This document shows positions 8,401 through 14,987 of a stretch of 14,987 nucleotides of DNA, piece after piece; the stretch's first letter is position 1; the number at the start of each line of letters is the position of its first letter. Location of the stretch: NCBI GenBank assembly GCA_946478975.1, contig CAMLEO010000173.1, positions 1 through 14,987 of the forward strand, given 5' to 3'. A program made the translations under genes and the position numbers. Under the pieces are notes generated by a model. The model saw only the letters and a program-made list of their open reading frames with translations, was not told the origin of the DNA and made no database searches. Source of the DNA: an uncultured Steroidobacter sp. (GTDB taxonomy: Bacteria > Pseudomonadota > Gammaproteobacteria > Steroidobacterales > Steroidobacteraceae).

Positions 8401-11400
8401 TCTATGGCAACGGCGGCAATGATACTTATAACTTCGCGCGCGGCCACGGTAACGATGTGATCCTCGATCGCGGCGGCATCGATCAGATCGTCTTCGGCGG
8501 CGGCATCACGCAGGCGGACCTTTCGATGTCCCGTAATGCGACCACCGTGTGGATCACGGTCAAGAACGCAGACGGCAGCAGCGCAGGCTCACTGCGGATC
8601 GACAACTTCTTCGACTTCGACGGCACGGTGCATTTCGGCGCCATCGAGGCCATCCTGTTCGCCGATGGCAGCAGTCTCAACCAACAGCAGATTCTCGCCA
8701 TTCTCACCGCGTCGTCGCTGACGCCGAATGACGATCTGGTGTTCGGTACCGCGCAAGCCGACACGGTCGATGCGCTCGCCGGCAATGACAACGTGCACGG
8801 CCTGGCGGGCGACGATCAATTGTCTGGCGGCGCGGGCAATGACGTGCTCATGGGCGACGACGGCGCAGACACGCTGACCGGCGGTGCTGGAGACGACACA
8901 CTCATCGGCGGCCGAGGCAATGACACTTACGTGTTCGGCGCCGGTCACGGCGTCGACATCGTCGACAACGCCGCCGAGAGCTCGGGCGTGAAAGTCGATC
9001 GCATCGTGTTCGATCAAAGCATCGATCCCAGCGCCGTGAGCGTGCAGCGGAACGGCAACGATTTGATCGTTCGCACCTCCGCCAGCGACAGCATTCTGGT
9101 CAGGAACTATTTCCGGGGCCAGGCCACGGACGGGACTGCCGTCGATCGCATCGAATTCAGCGACGGTACGGTGTGGACGATCGAAGACATCAAGGCGCGG
9201 ACGCTGCTGGCGAGCGCGACCGCCGGTGCCGACTTCATCGAAGGTTACGCTTCCAACGATGTGCTCTCCGGCCTGGGCGGCGACGACTGGTTGTATGGCC
9301 TCGGCGGCAACGACACGATGTCGGGCGGCGCTGGCAACGATACGCTCGAAGGCGGCGATGGCAACGATCAGCTCGCCGGCGACGCCGGTTCCGATCAGCT
9401 GCGCGGCGGCGAGTGCAATGATTTGCTCGACGGCGGCGCCGACAACGACTCGCTCGATGGCGGCAGCGGCGACGACACACTCGAAGGCCGCGCCGGCGAC
9501 GATCATCTCGACGGTGGCGCCGGCCGCGACACTCTGCGCGGCGGCGAAGGGGACGATGTGGTCATCGGCGGCGCTGGCGACGATTATCTCGCCGGCGGCA
9601 CCGGAACCGATGTGTTGAACGGCGGCGGCGGCACCAATCGTTATTTGTTTGCTCGCGGCGACGGTCACGACACCATCGTCGACAGCTACGAAGACATCGT
9701 CACCATTTATGTTTCCAACCTGCCGCTGGACCAGGTCGTGTTCCGGCGCAACGGCACGGCGCTGGATATTTCCTTCCAGGGCGCCGCGGGCGATCTCATT
9801 TCGTTGAGCTCGTTCTTCCCGACCGAGATCCCGATCAGCGGCATCATGTTCCAGTACGGCGACGGCCAGCAGTACACGATCAATCCGCTGCAATTGCAGC
9901 TGCTGACGCTGGCGGGCACCGAAGGCGACGATTTCATCTACGGCTACTCGCTCAACGACAACATCACCGTGCTCGGCGGCAACGACATCGTCCATGCCGG
10001 CGACGGCCACGACAACGTGCAGGGCGGCGACGGCAGCGATCAACTGTTCGGCGAGGCCGGCAACGATCAACTATTCGGTGGCGCTGGCGATGACGTGCTC
10101 AGCGGCGGCGATGGCATCGACAACCTGGAAGGCGGCACTGGCAACGACCGACTCGAAGGCGGCGCTGGTGTGGACAGGTATAACTTCAGCGCCGGCTGGG
10201 GCTACGACGTCATCCTCGATACGGCGGGCGACGACGATCGCGTGTCCTTCAATGCGGTGCTGCCATCGACCTTGTTGTTACGTCGTGACGGCCTGGATCT
10301 GCTGGTGACGGACCGCACGACCGGCGAGCCGGTGCTGCGCATCGTCGGCGAGTTCTCGAACATCGCGGGCGTTGCCGGCAGCACGGCGATCGAAAGTTTC
10401 AGCTTCAGCAATGGTTCCAGCGGAATGTTCTGGAGCTACGACACAATCAAATTCCTGGCGCTGCAAGGCACGGACGTCAACGACACGATCTTCGGCCACG
10501 CAGACAATGACACGATCAACGCGCTGGGCGGCGACGATTCCGTATCGGCGGGCGATGGCAATGACATCGTGAATGGCGGCGATGGCAACGACGTGCTGGA
10601 CGCAGGCTGGGGCGACGACACATTGTCCGGCGGCGCGGGCAATGACGTGCTCTATGGCGTCACCGGCACCAATCAACTCTCCGGCGGCGACGGCGCGGAC
10701 ACGTTGATCGGTGGCGACGGCAACGACGCAATGTTCGGCGACGCCGACAACGATGTGCTCGAAGGTGGCGACGGTGACGACACTCTGCATGGCGGCGACG
10801 GCGACGACGTTCTCACCACCGGCAGTGGTGAGAACGACGCACTGTATGGCGACGCCGGCAACGATACGTTGTATGGCGACGGCTTGCTCGACGGCGGCAC
10901 CGGCGACGATCTCATCGAAGGCACCGGCGAGCTGCTCGGCGGCGCTGGCAACGACGTACTCCATGGGCGAGGTTTCGACACCTTGCGGGGTGGTGCCGGC
11001 AACGATGTCATCGAGGCGTACAGCAACGCCTGGGATCAAGGCCATAACGTCATCGAAGGCGGCGCCGGCGACGACACGATCTATGGTTCGTTCGGCGAAG
11101 ACACGTATGTATTCAATCTCGGCGACGGCCGTGACCTGCTGATCGAACGCCGGCAGAACCAGGCCTACAGCAACATCGAGCCGACGGCGGACACGCTGTC
11201 GTTCGGGGCCGGCATCGTCGCCAGCGACTTGAGCTTCCATCGCCGCGGCAACGACCTGGTCATCGAGCATGCGAACGGCACGGATGCGATCACGGTGCAA
11301 AACTGGTTCCGCGAACCCACCGATCATTTCAAGCTCGAAAACTTCGTGTTCGCGGATGGCAGCTCGCTGACGCAGGCGCAGGTCGAGAACCAGGTCGTTT

Positions 11401-13760
11401 ATCACGGCACCAGCGGCGTCGATCAGTTCATCGGCTATCGCGCGATCAACGATACGATGCGGCTCGCCGACGGCGACGATTTCGCGTGGGGCCGCGTCGG
11501 TAACGACACTCTCTATGGCGAAGGCGGCAACGACTACCTGGAGGGCGAAGAAGGCAACGACGCATTGTATGGTGGCGACGGCAACGACCAGCTCGATGGC
11601 GGCACCGGCGTTGATCAACTCGCGGGCGGCGCGGGCGACGACAAATATGTTTATTCGCTCGGCGACGGCAGCGACGTCATCGACAACACCGGCGGCGGCT
11701 ACGACGGCGTGTTCTTTGTCGGCGGCATCAACGAGAGCCGCTTGAGCTTCAGCCGCGACGGCAACGATCTGTTGATTCGCGTCGACGGCGACAGTGCGCA
11801 GCAGGTGCGTGTGCTGGGCCATTTCCTCGGCGGCGATCACGCGATCAGCTATGTGCAGCCCGAGGGCGGCTTCCTCATCAACTCGGCGCGCATCGGCCAC
11901 ATCGTTGCCGCCCAAGGCGTGCCCGGCAATTTCGCTGCGCTCATCGACGGCACGGCAGCTGGCGAGCAACTCGTGGGTTATGAGACTCGCGATTTGTTAC
12001 GAGGCCAGGGCGGCGCAGATACGTTGTTCGGCATGGCGGGCAACGATCAGCTCGAAGGCGGCGACGGCGACGACTACCTGTCCGGCGGCAGCGGCAATCA
12101 AACCAACTCCGGCAACGACGTGCTGATCGGCGGCGCCGGCAACGACACGCTGGTCGGCGAGGACGGCAACGATACATTGACCGGCGGCACCGGCGACGAC
12201 GCTTATTACTATCGCGTCAACAACGGCGTCGATGTGATCGACAACACCGGCGGCGGCTTCGACGGCGCGTTCTTCATCGACATCGCGCGCGAGCGTCTGA
12301 CGTTCCAGCGCGACGGCAACGACCTGGTGATCCTGGTCGATAACGATCCGAATCAGCAGCTGCGTGTCACCAATCATTTCCTCGGCGGCGATTCCGCCAT
12401 CGATTACGTGCAGCCGCAGGGCGGCTCGTATCTCACAACGGCGCAGATCAATGCACTCGTGACCGGCGGTAACGGCGGCTACGATCAAGTCATCGAAGGC
12501 ACTGCGGCTGGCGAGCAATTGGTCGGCGGCAGCGGCAAGGATCTGATCAAAGGATTGGGCGGTGCCGATACGCTGTTCGGCATGGGCGGCGACGATACGT
12601 TGCAAGGCGGCGATGGCAACGATCAGCTCTACGGCGGTAACGGCAGCGGCTCGAATTCCGGCGCGGACCGATTGGAAGGCGGCGCTGGCAACGACCAGCT
12701 CGCCGGCGAGGATGGCGCAAATGTTTTGATCGGCGGCACCGGCGACGACAACTACGTGCACGGCACGGGTCAGGACACCATCGACAACACCGGCGGCGGT
12801 TACGACGGCGTGTTCTTCGGCTCGGGCATCGCGGTCAGCAATCTTGCGTTCACGCGCGCGGGCGATGATTTGCTCATTACGGTGAATGGTTCGAACACCA
12901 ACACCGTGCGGGTCACGAATCATTTCCTCGGCGGCGACAACGCGCTGGATTTCGTGCAGCCCGGCTCGGGTAGTCTGCTGGACACCGCCGCGATCAATGC
13001 GCTCGCAAATGGCGGCACCGGCAATCCCGGCGGCGGCGATCAAGGCAACGACGCGGATTATCCCAATGTCGTGACGGGCACGGCGGCTGGCGAGCAGTTG
13101 TTGGGAACATCAGGACGTGACTTGATCCGCGGCCTCGGCGGTAACGATACGTTGTTCGGATTCGGCGGCGACGACAAGTTCGACGGCGGCGATGGCGACG
13201 ATTACATCTCCGGCGGCAACGGCTCGTTCAGCGGCTCCGGCAACGACATTCTCATCGGCGGCGCCGGTGCGGATACGCTGGTGGGCGAAGATGGCAACGA
13301 TCGATTGTTCGGCGGCGCGGGCGACGACAACTATTACTATCAAGCCGGCTCCGGCAGCGATCTGGTGTACGCCGGCGGCGGCACCGATTGGGTGTTCTTC
13401 AACGGCATCGAGCGCTCGCGGCTGACGTTCCACCAGGCCGGCAACGATTTGATCATTCGCGTCGACGCCAATGCCAATCAGCAGGTCCGGGTCGTCAATC
13501 ATTTCCTCGGCGGCGACAACGCGATCAGCTATGTGCAGCCGGGCAGCGGCTTCGCGATTCCAGCATCGCAGATTCCGAGCCTGCTCACCCCGCTGCCGGC
13601 TTCGGCGACGGCGGCTGTGAGTCACGACGTTGTGCCCGATGCGCGTGCGCAGTTGGACAACCTGATCGCCGCGATGGCGAGCTTCAGCGCTGCTGAAACA
13701 TCCATCGCGGAATTCGGCCAGGTGCGAACGCCGCACTATCAATTGGTGGCGACGCCGTAA
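5442..13760 (+). CDS. Giant RTX calcium-binding protein with N-terminal lysozyme-like domain, type I secretion cargo
   Basis: A 2772-residue protein with no N-terminal signal peptide, as expected for type I export. Order: muramidase-like domain (about 25-245); helical segment of unknown role (250-350); RTX block 1 (354-460); unusual linker with QPPPPPDE (540-547); FrpC-like EF-hand module (558-735); helical segment typical after that module (736-950, for example GFGNVQDLRQAM and LIYRWCG); nine RTX blocks between 961 and 2631, each followed by a spacer module; secretion signal in the last 60 residues with LIAAMASF. GGxGxD nonapeptides bind calcium and fold outside the cell. Only four Cys occur (283, 796, 837, 1325), and no acyltransferase gene is nearby. 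It is last in the operon after hlyB, hlyD and the exported protein. Peptidoglycan hydrolysis is inferred; an adhesin or surface-layer role is the main alternative. Confidence 0.93.
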   Translation: MPSATESLGQLHTDYGSYATPSGVPGNFQDLVTWKLMELENAAFNGQIHAVPTSSGTSYTVTLGYGLDIERYGSWSEVRALIVFGLGGEQALSETQIQGLDLLRQYKQGATAWTAQNVAAMADGETSPTDAWTAEQAAAIASISFTQAQAESVLRAMTFGNVDAGVSEQRSTLGDVRRLISANYGIGEAFPESTELASMIIMKYRGDFSGFGNPDNIFTSSSYATAGARRAEFWWRIVNKISRESLGGVRSRLELNAQMFGLLPGGASATNAEAVLQAMSHLCRNRLEAGHGSSDARVRSIFDAGLASGIAMLRETYAPEGPGFDVVQLAKEAGETLNVLTYAESHNLLRNLMVGSNNTDTLNGGAHTDYLWGRGGNDTINGGAGDDYVFGGEGADTVHGGDGKDDLRGENGDDVIYGEAGADHIYGGAGADTLDGGADGDYLYGGAGRDNLRGGAGHDYYFVDAEDVIEDADGLGNVILNNRVLSGGSRTEDDPEDTYHGGGNVYVLRGRTLTINGSLVINNFSNGDLFINLRTEPDDQPPPPPDETPNTDDAEHRTSPIVLDLDGDGIETLQLGASYFDLNGDGLSELSGWVSPDDGLLVQDRDGDGRITSGAELFGNNSVLSNGRLADNGFQALAEYDSNGDGIVNSQDAGYASLQVWRDLNGNGISDAGELQSLASAGVTSISLNYSNSTYVDANGHQHRQVASIVLANGTASTAADVWFKVDTARRQNTGAIELTPEVLALANAKGFGNVQDLRQAMVLDPGLKDLLNVYVSATTAAERDAALDDLIYRWCGAANVDPNSRDPTRIYGHVMDARQLVTLENLVGHSYLGTWCWGERDPNPHGQAAPLLIAEYLEFKRFTAAQILAQTEYAPELGDLIKSVFGSDAGSIQVDWSAVQGRLETLLTAGAADRIVGIIKVLTDLGTYSPGYRAARDATFNAIVAANSALAPFFDFSAVVGTSGNDTLYGNDTGTTFHGVQGDDRIYGNGGNDTYNFARGHGNDVILDRGGIDQIVFGGGITQADLSMSRNATTVWITVKNADGSSAGSLRIDNFFDFDGTVHFGAIEAILFADGSSLNQQQILAILTASSLTPNDDLVFGTAQADTVDALAGNDNVHGLAGDDQLSGGAGNDVLMGDDGADTLTGGAGDDTLIGGRGNDTYVFGAGHGVDIVDNAAESSGVKVDRIVFDQSIDPSAVSVQRNGNDLIVRTSASDSILVRNYFRGQATDGTAVDRIEFSDGTVWTIEDIKARTLLASATAGADFIEGYASNDVLSGLGGDDWLYGLGGNDTMSGGAGNDTLEGGDGNDQLAGDAGSDQLRGGECNDLLDGGADNDSLDGGSGDDTLEGRAGDDHLDGGAGRDTLRGGEGDDVVIGGAGDDYLAGGTGTDVLNGGGGTNRYLFARGDGHDTIVDSYEDIVTIYVSNLPLDQVVFRRNGTALDISFQGAAGDLISLSSFFPTEIPISGIMFQYGDGQQYTINPLQLQLLTLAGTEGDDFIYGYSLNDNITVLGGNDIVHAGDGHDNVQGGDGSDQLFGEAGNDQLFGGAGDDVLSGGDGIDNLEGGTGNDRLEGGAGVDRYNFSAGWGYDVILDTAGDDDRVSFNAVLPSTLLLRRDGLDLLVTDRTTGEPVLRIVGEFSNIAGVAGSTAIESFSFSNGSSGMFWSYDTIKFLALQGTDVNDTIFGHADNDTINALGGDDSVSAGDGNDIVNGGDGNDVLDAGWGDDTLSGGAGNDVLYGVTGTNQLSGGDGADTLIGGDGNDAMFGDADNDVLEGGDGDDTLHGGDGDDVLTTGSGENDALYGDAGNDTLYGDGLLDGGTGDDLIEGTGELLGGAGNDVLHGRGFDTLRGGAGNDVIEAYSNAWDQGHNVIEGGAGDDTIYGSFGEDTYVFNLGDGRDLLIERRQNQAYSNIEPTADTLSFGAGIVASDLSFHRRGNDLVIEHANGTDAITVQNWFREPTDHFKLENFVFADGSSLTQAQVENQVVYHGTSGVDQFIGYRAINDTMRLADGDDFAWGRVGNDTLYGEGGNDYLEGEEGNDALYGGDGNDQLDGGTGVDQLAGGAGDDKYVYSLGDGSDVIDNTGGGYDGVFFVGGINESRLSFSRDGNDLLIRVDGDSAQQVRVLGHFLGGDHAISYVQPEGGFLINSARIGHIVAAQGVPGNFAALIDGTAAGEQLVGYETRDLLRGQGGADTLFGMAGNDQLEGGDGDDYLSGGSGNQTNSGNDVLIGGAGNDTLVGEDGNDTLTGGTGDDAYYYRVNNGVDVIDNTGGGFDGAFFIDIARERLTFQRDGNDLVILVDNDPNQQLRVTNHFLGGDSAIDYVQPQGGSYLTTAQINALVTGGNGGYDQVIEGTAAGEQLVGGSGKDLIKGLGGADTLFGMGGDDTLQGGDGNDQLYGGNGSGSNSGADRLEGGAGNDQLAGEDGANVLIGGTGDDNYVHGTGQDTIDNTGGGYDGVFFGSGIAVSNLAFTRAGDDLLITVNGSNTNTVRVTNHFLGGDNALDFVQPGSGSLLDTAAINALANGGTGNPGGGDQGNDADYPNVVTGTAAGEQLLGTSGRDLIRGLGGNDTLFGFGGDDKFDGGDGDDYISGGNGSFSGSGNDILIGGAGADTLVGEDGNDRLFGGAGDDNYYYQAGSGSDLVYAGGGTDWVFFNGIERSRLTFHQAGNDLIIRVDANANQQVRVVNHFLGGDNAISYVQPGSGFAIPASQIPSLLTPLPASATAAVSHDVVPDARAQLDNLIAAMASFSAAETSIAEFGQVRTPHYQLVATP
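5514..6176 (+). other. N-terminal lysozyme/pesticin-like muramidase domain of the RTX protein
   Basis: Residues about 25-245. KLMELENAAF (35-44) supplies Glu38/Glu40, and YTVTLGYGLDIERYG (59-73) supplies Thr62 and Asp68. T4 lysozyme and pesticin carry a catalytic Glu, then about 15-23 residues on a T-[IVL]-G-x-G strand. As I recall the pesticin triad (Glu, Thr 23 residues later, Asp 6 after that), Thr62-Asp68 has the same spacing and Glu40/Glu38 falls within one residue. Further on, SFTQAQAESVLRAM resembles the T4 segment around TKDEAEKLF, and AGARRAEFWWRIVN sits where the conserved basic helix of these enzymes lies. There is no His after GYG, unlike T4. This is motif recognition, not an alignment. 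Confidence 0.55.
6501..6821 (+). repeat. RTX block 1 (GGxGxDxUx nonapeptides)
   Basis: Residues 354-460 carry about ten consecutive calcium-binding nonapeptides (NGGAGDDYV, GGEGADTVH, GGDGKDDLR and so on), encoded by a 27-bp period. It is separated from the other blocks by the EF-hand module, and unlike them it is not followed by the usual spacer module. Confidence 0.93.
7113..7646 (+). other. FrpC-like self-processing-type EF-hand module with Ser-Pro at the scissile position
   Basis: Residues 558-735 open with TSPIVLDLDGDGIETL and contain five acidic calcium loops: DLDGDGIET, DLNGDGLSEL, DRDGDGRITSGAELFG, DSNGDGIVNSQDA and DLNGNGISDAGEL. The series matches the self-processing module of Neisseria FrpC/FrpA, where calcium triggers cleavage of an Asp-Pro bond just before this first loop and the new Asp can form an isopeptide with lysine. 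Here the residue before Pro560 is Ser559. A Pro-rich acidic linker (541-557) precedes it. Homology is convincing; the activity is doubtful. Confidence 0.75.
8322..11942 (+). repeat. RTX blocks 2-7 with interposed spacer modules
   Basis: Residues 961-2167. Nonapeptide blocks lie at about 961-1000, 1095-1165, 1259-1400, 1491-1590, 1675-1890 and 1988-2070. Each block passes into a spacer of roughly 90 residues with the pattern Y-x-F-x-x-G-x-G-x-D, a DxIxF strand, RxGxDLxI and an aromatic/acidic end. The first five spacers end in the usual form (for example ILFADGSSL, IEFSDGTVW, FVFADGSSL), as in the haemolysin-type calcium-binding related domain. The sixth, from about 2070, ends in HFLGGDHAISYVQP and belongs with the last three. 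Confidence 0.9.
10808..10836 (+). repeat. Perfect 12-bp inverted repeat inside the RTX gene
   Basis: CGTTCTCACCAC (10808-10819) and GTGGTGAGAACG (10825-10836) are exact reverse complements around the loop CGGCA. They encode VLTTGSGEN with flanking Asp codons, where the nonapeptide register is broken. No run of T follows, so it does not look like an intrinsic terminator. Confidence 0.85.
11943..13586 (+). repeat. Three tandem large repeats (about 550-580 bp) at the C-terminal end of the RTX array
   Basis: Units start at 11943, 12492 and 13071, each with [IV]xGTAAGEQL, giving lengths of 183, 193 and about 172 residues. Each has an RTX block interrupted by a Ser/Asn-rich loop (SGNQTNSGND, SGSNSGAD, GSFSGSGND) and then a spacer with [NH]HFLGGDxAIxYVQP or a close variant. 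The spacer half of a fourth, older unit lies upstream at about 11628-11942. The 17-base string CATTTCCTCGGCGGCGA is identical in all four copies (11820, 12375, 12921, 13500). Confidence 0.9.
13578..13757 (+). other. C-terminal type I secretion signal
   Basis: The last 60 residues have no nonapeptides. They contain an amphipathic helix RAQLDNLIAAMASFSA and end with TPHYQLVATP. The form LxxAMAxF near the C-terminus is frequent in RTX proteins exported by HlyB-type transporters. The signal is uncleaved and is read by the transporter upstream. Confidence 0.7.
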
Positions 13761-13777
13761 CCGACAGTTACGGCACG

Positions 13778-13805
13778 AGCGCCTCTTTCGCAAGAAAGAG
13801 GCGCT
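13778..13805 (+). terminator. Rho-independent-like terminator after the RTX operon
   Basis: AGCGCCTCTTTC (13778-13789) pairs fully with GAAAGAGGCGCT (13794-13805), a 12-bp stem closed by the stable-looking loop GCAA. The tail TTCCTGC is only mildly U-rich. It sits 18 bases after the RTX stop and just before the CHAD gene, so it probably separates the two transcripts. Confidence 0.7.
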
Positions 13806-13811
13806 TCCTGC

Positions 13812-13817
13812 TATAAC
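13812..13817 (+). promoter_or_regulatory. Possible -10 element of the CHAD gene, leaderless start
   Basis: TATAAC matches 5 of 6 bases of the sigma70 -10 box and ends 8 bases before the ATG at 13826, with no Shine-Dalgarno sequence between. The best -35 (TTCGCA, 13787-13792) is poor, overlaps the terminator loop and is spaced by 19, so the call is weak. Confidence 0.3.
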
Positions 13818-13825
13818 GCAGTCCC

Positions 13826-14701
13826 ATGTCGGAGCTACAGCCGGACGAGTCGGGACTGCGCGAGGTGCGGCGAATCCTGGTGGAGTGGATCGCGGCCGCA
13901 TCGGCGGCGCTCGCCAGGAAAAAAGTCACCGACGCCAATATTCACGATGCTCGCAAACAGCTGAAGAAAGCGCGGGCGGCGCTTCGGCTGCTGAGAGGAT
14001 CGATTGGTGAGATCGCCTACCGGCGCGAGAACGCTGCGTTGAGAGATGCCGCCCGGCCGCTCGGTGCCGCTCGTGACAGTAGAGTCCTGGTCGCGGTGCT
14101 GGATGATCTCGTCGAGGGCCGCAAATCGACGTTGAGCCCAGCGCGATTCAACAAACTGCGCCGGATCCTGCGCCAGGAGCAGACACAAGCCCGTCGCGCA
14201 CTCACAAAAGCTGTCATAGCAAAGCAGCGCACGGCACTCCGCGCCGTCATCAAGCGCAGCGAACGCTGGCGATTACGAGGCGAGGACTGGGTCCTAATCG
14301 GCGAGGGGCTCGAACGCAGCTACCGACGCGGTCGGAAAAAGATGGCCCTGGCCAGGCAGTCGCGCGACACCGAATGCCTGCACGACTGGCGCAAGCAAGT
14401 GAAATATTTGTGGCACCAATTGCAGATCCTGGAGCCGCTGCGGCCGCGGAAGATCGGCACGCTCGCCAATCGCTGTCACAAACTTGCCGATCACCTGGGT
14501 GACGATCACGACCTGGCGGTGCTCGGGTCCAAGATCGCAAATCACGCCGGCGCGTTCGAGCGCAAGCAGGATCTGGACGAATTGCTGCGTCAAGTGGACC
14601 GTCGCCGCGTTCAGTTACAGCACGAGTCCTTTACCCTCGGCACGCGGCTGTTCGCCGACAAACCCGCTCGCAAGATCCGGATGGTTTTCGGCGACGATTG
14701 A
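13826..14701 (+). CDS. CHAD-domain protein (polyphosphate-binding helical protein)
   Basis: A 291-residue, strongly basic, all-helical cytoplasmic protein. Conserved histidines sit in two related helices, IHDARKQLKKARAALRLLR (His40) and CLHDWRKQVKYLWHQLQIL (His186, His197), followed by CHKLADHLGDDHDLAVL (His218, 223, 228). That is the hallmark of the conserved histidine alpha-helical domain (CHAD), which binds inorganic polyphosphate through basic residues. There is no N-terminal CYTH domain, so it is a stand-alone form. The exact role is unknown: some CHAD proteins associate with polyphosphate granules. It follows the operon terminator and seems unrelated to RTX secretion. The ATG at 13826 has no ribosome binding site; a later start would cut into the first helix. 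Confidence 0.92.
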   Translation: MSELQPDESGLREVRRILVEWIAAASAALARKKVTDANIHDARKQLKKARAALRLLRGSIGEIAYRRENAALRDAARPLGAARDSRVLVAVLDDLVEGRKSTLSPARFNKLRRILRQEQTQARRALTKAVIAKQRTALRAVIKRSERWRLRGEDWVLIGEGLERSYRRGRKKMALARQSRDTECLHDWRKQVKYLWHQLQILEPLRPRKIGTLANRCHKLADHLGDDHDLAVLGSKIANHAGAFERKQDLDELLRQVDRRRVQLQHESFTLGTRLFADKPARKIRMVFGDD

Positions 14702-14828
14702 GTGACGCCGGTTCCGACAGGCGATTCCTTCCTGGTCGGCATGAGTGAGTTTCGCGTCCCCCGATTGGTCGCCGCTCGTTCCGCGCGTACTTTGCCCCAC
14801 CTTGGTGTAAGGATTGGGGAAGTCCCGG

Positions 14829-14987
14829 ATGAAGTCGCGTCAATGGATCGGTTCGGTGTCGCTGGTCGGTGCAATCATCGTTGCCGGCCTGCTGCTCACC
14901 GCGTGGAAAAGGTCGAGTATTGCCGAGTCTGATGCAGCGGCCGCGCATCAGCAGGAGCCGGCGGAGTCGATTGTGACGGCCGTGGCT
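14829..14987 (+). CDS. Probable RND-efflux periplasmic adaptor subunit, N-terminal fragment
   Basis: An open frame of 53 codons runs off the window. The ATG at 14829 has a good Shine-Dalgarno sequence (GGGGAAG, 14816-14822, 6 bases before). The product starts MKSRQWIG, has one membrane segment or signal sequence (SVSLVGAIIVAGLLLTAW, 9-26), then an Ala/Glu/Gln-rich stretch and PAESIVTAVA. The last piece resembles the first strand of adaptor proteins of AcrA/MdtA type, which follows a similar anchor. Too little is present to confirm this; any exported or membrane-anchored protein remains possible. The 127 bases between the CHAD stop and this ATG hold no clear terminator or promoter. Confidence 0.5.
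   Translation, partial: MKSRQWIGSVSLVGAIIVAGLLLTAWKRSSIAESDAAAAHQQEPAESIVTAVA

Noticed and set aside
9230..9640. Short regular repeats that resemble a CRISPR or satellite array
   Set aside because: The period is 27 bp with no unique spacers, and it translates as GGxGxDxUx in one continuous frame. It is RTX coding sequence.
6279..11969. Long open frames on the minus strand opposite the RTX gene (for example 6279-7346, 8589-10070, 10278-11969)
   Set aside because: The 27-bp GGC/GAC-rich repeat leaves the opposite strand free of stops. The products are repetitive Val/Ala/Ile strings that mirror the nonapeptides, with no ribosome binding sites or domains.
14798..14807. CACCTTGGTG as an operator before the last gene
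   Set aside because: Arms of only four bases are expected by chance, and no promoter boxes are arranged around it.
14702..14932. Open frame of 76 codons immediately after the CHAD stop
   Set aside because: It lacks a ribosome binding site and overlaps, in another frame, the better supported adaptor start at 14829 with its GGGGAAG.

Overview
The window looks like chromosome of a GC-rich gammaproteobacterium. The evidence is a YchF C-terminus ending in VMHFRFNV, an outer-membrane barrel somewhat like the Ax21/OmpX-type proteins of Xanthomonadaceae relatives, and a canonical HlyB/HlyD pair. A Xanthomonadales/Steroidobacter-like host is a guess from style only. No tRNA, rRNA, insertion sequence, integrase or CRISPR array is visible.

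Layout: (1) 1-97 holds the last codons of ychF (+). (2) 143-733 (-) encodes a small outer-membrane beta-barrel protein convergent with ychF. (3) 734-959 is a divergent intergenic region with a good sigma70-like promoter whose -35 box lies inside a perfect inverted repeat, a likely operator for the next operon. (4) 960-13760 (+) is a tightly packed four-gene operon: a HlyB-type ABC transporter with a degenerate C39 domain, a HlyD-type membrane fusion protein, an unrecognised 286-residue exported protein, and a giant 2772-residue RTX protein. The first three genes overlap by 4 bp at each junction; a 26-bp gap with a strong Shine-Dalgarno sequence precedes the RTX gene. (5) A stem-loop at 13778-13805 follows the operon. 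(6) 13826-14701 (+) encodes a stand-alone CHAD-domain protein. (7) 14829 to the end is the start of a probable periplasmic adaptor (RND efflux type).

The operon reads as a dedicated type I secretion system with its own cargo. HlyB energises export, HlyD bridges the periplasm, and a TolC-type outer-membrane partner must come from elsewhere, since none is here. No HlyC-like acyltransferase is present either, so a classical acylated pore-former is unlikely. The cargo has, in order: an N-terminal domain that looks like a T4-lysozyme/pesticin-type muramidase; one RTX block; a FrpC-like EF-hand module whose usual scissile Asp-Pro is Ser-Pro; the helical segment that usually follows that module; nine further RTX blocks, each followed by a spacer module; and a C-terminal secretion signal.

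The most interesting hypothesis is a type I-secreted, calcium-folded peptidoglycan hydrolase used against other bacteria, with the 286-residue exported protein as a candidate periplasmic immunity or accessory factor. This is inference from sequence motifs and gene order; no search or structure prediction was run.
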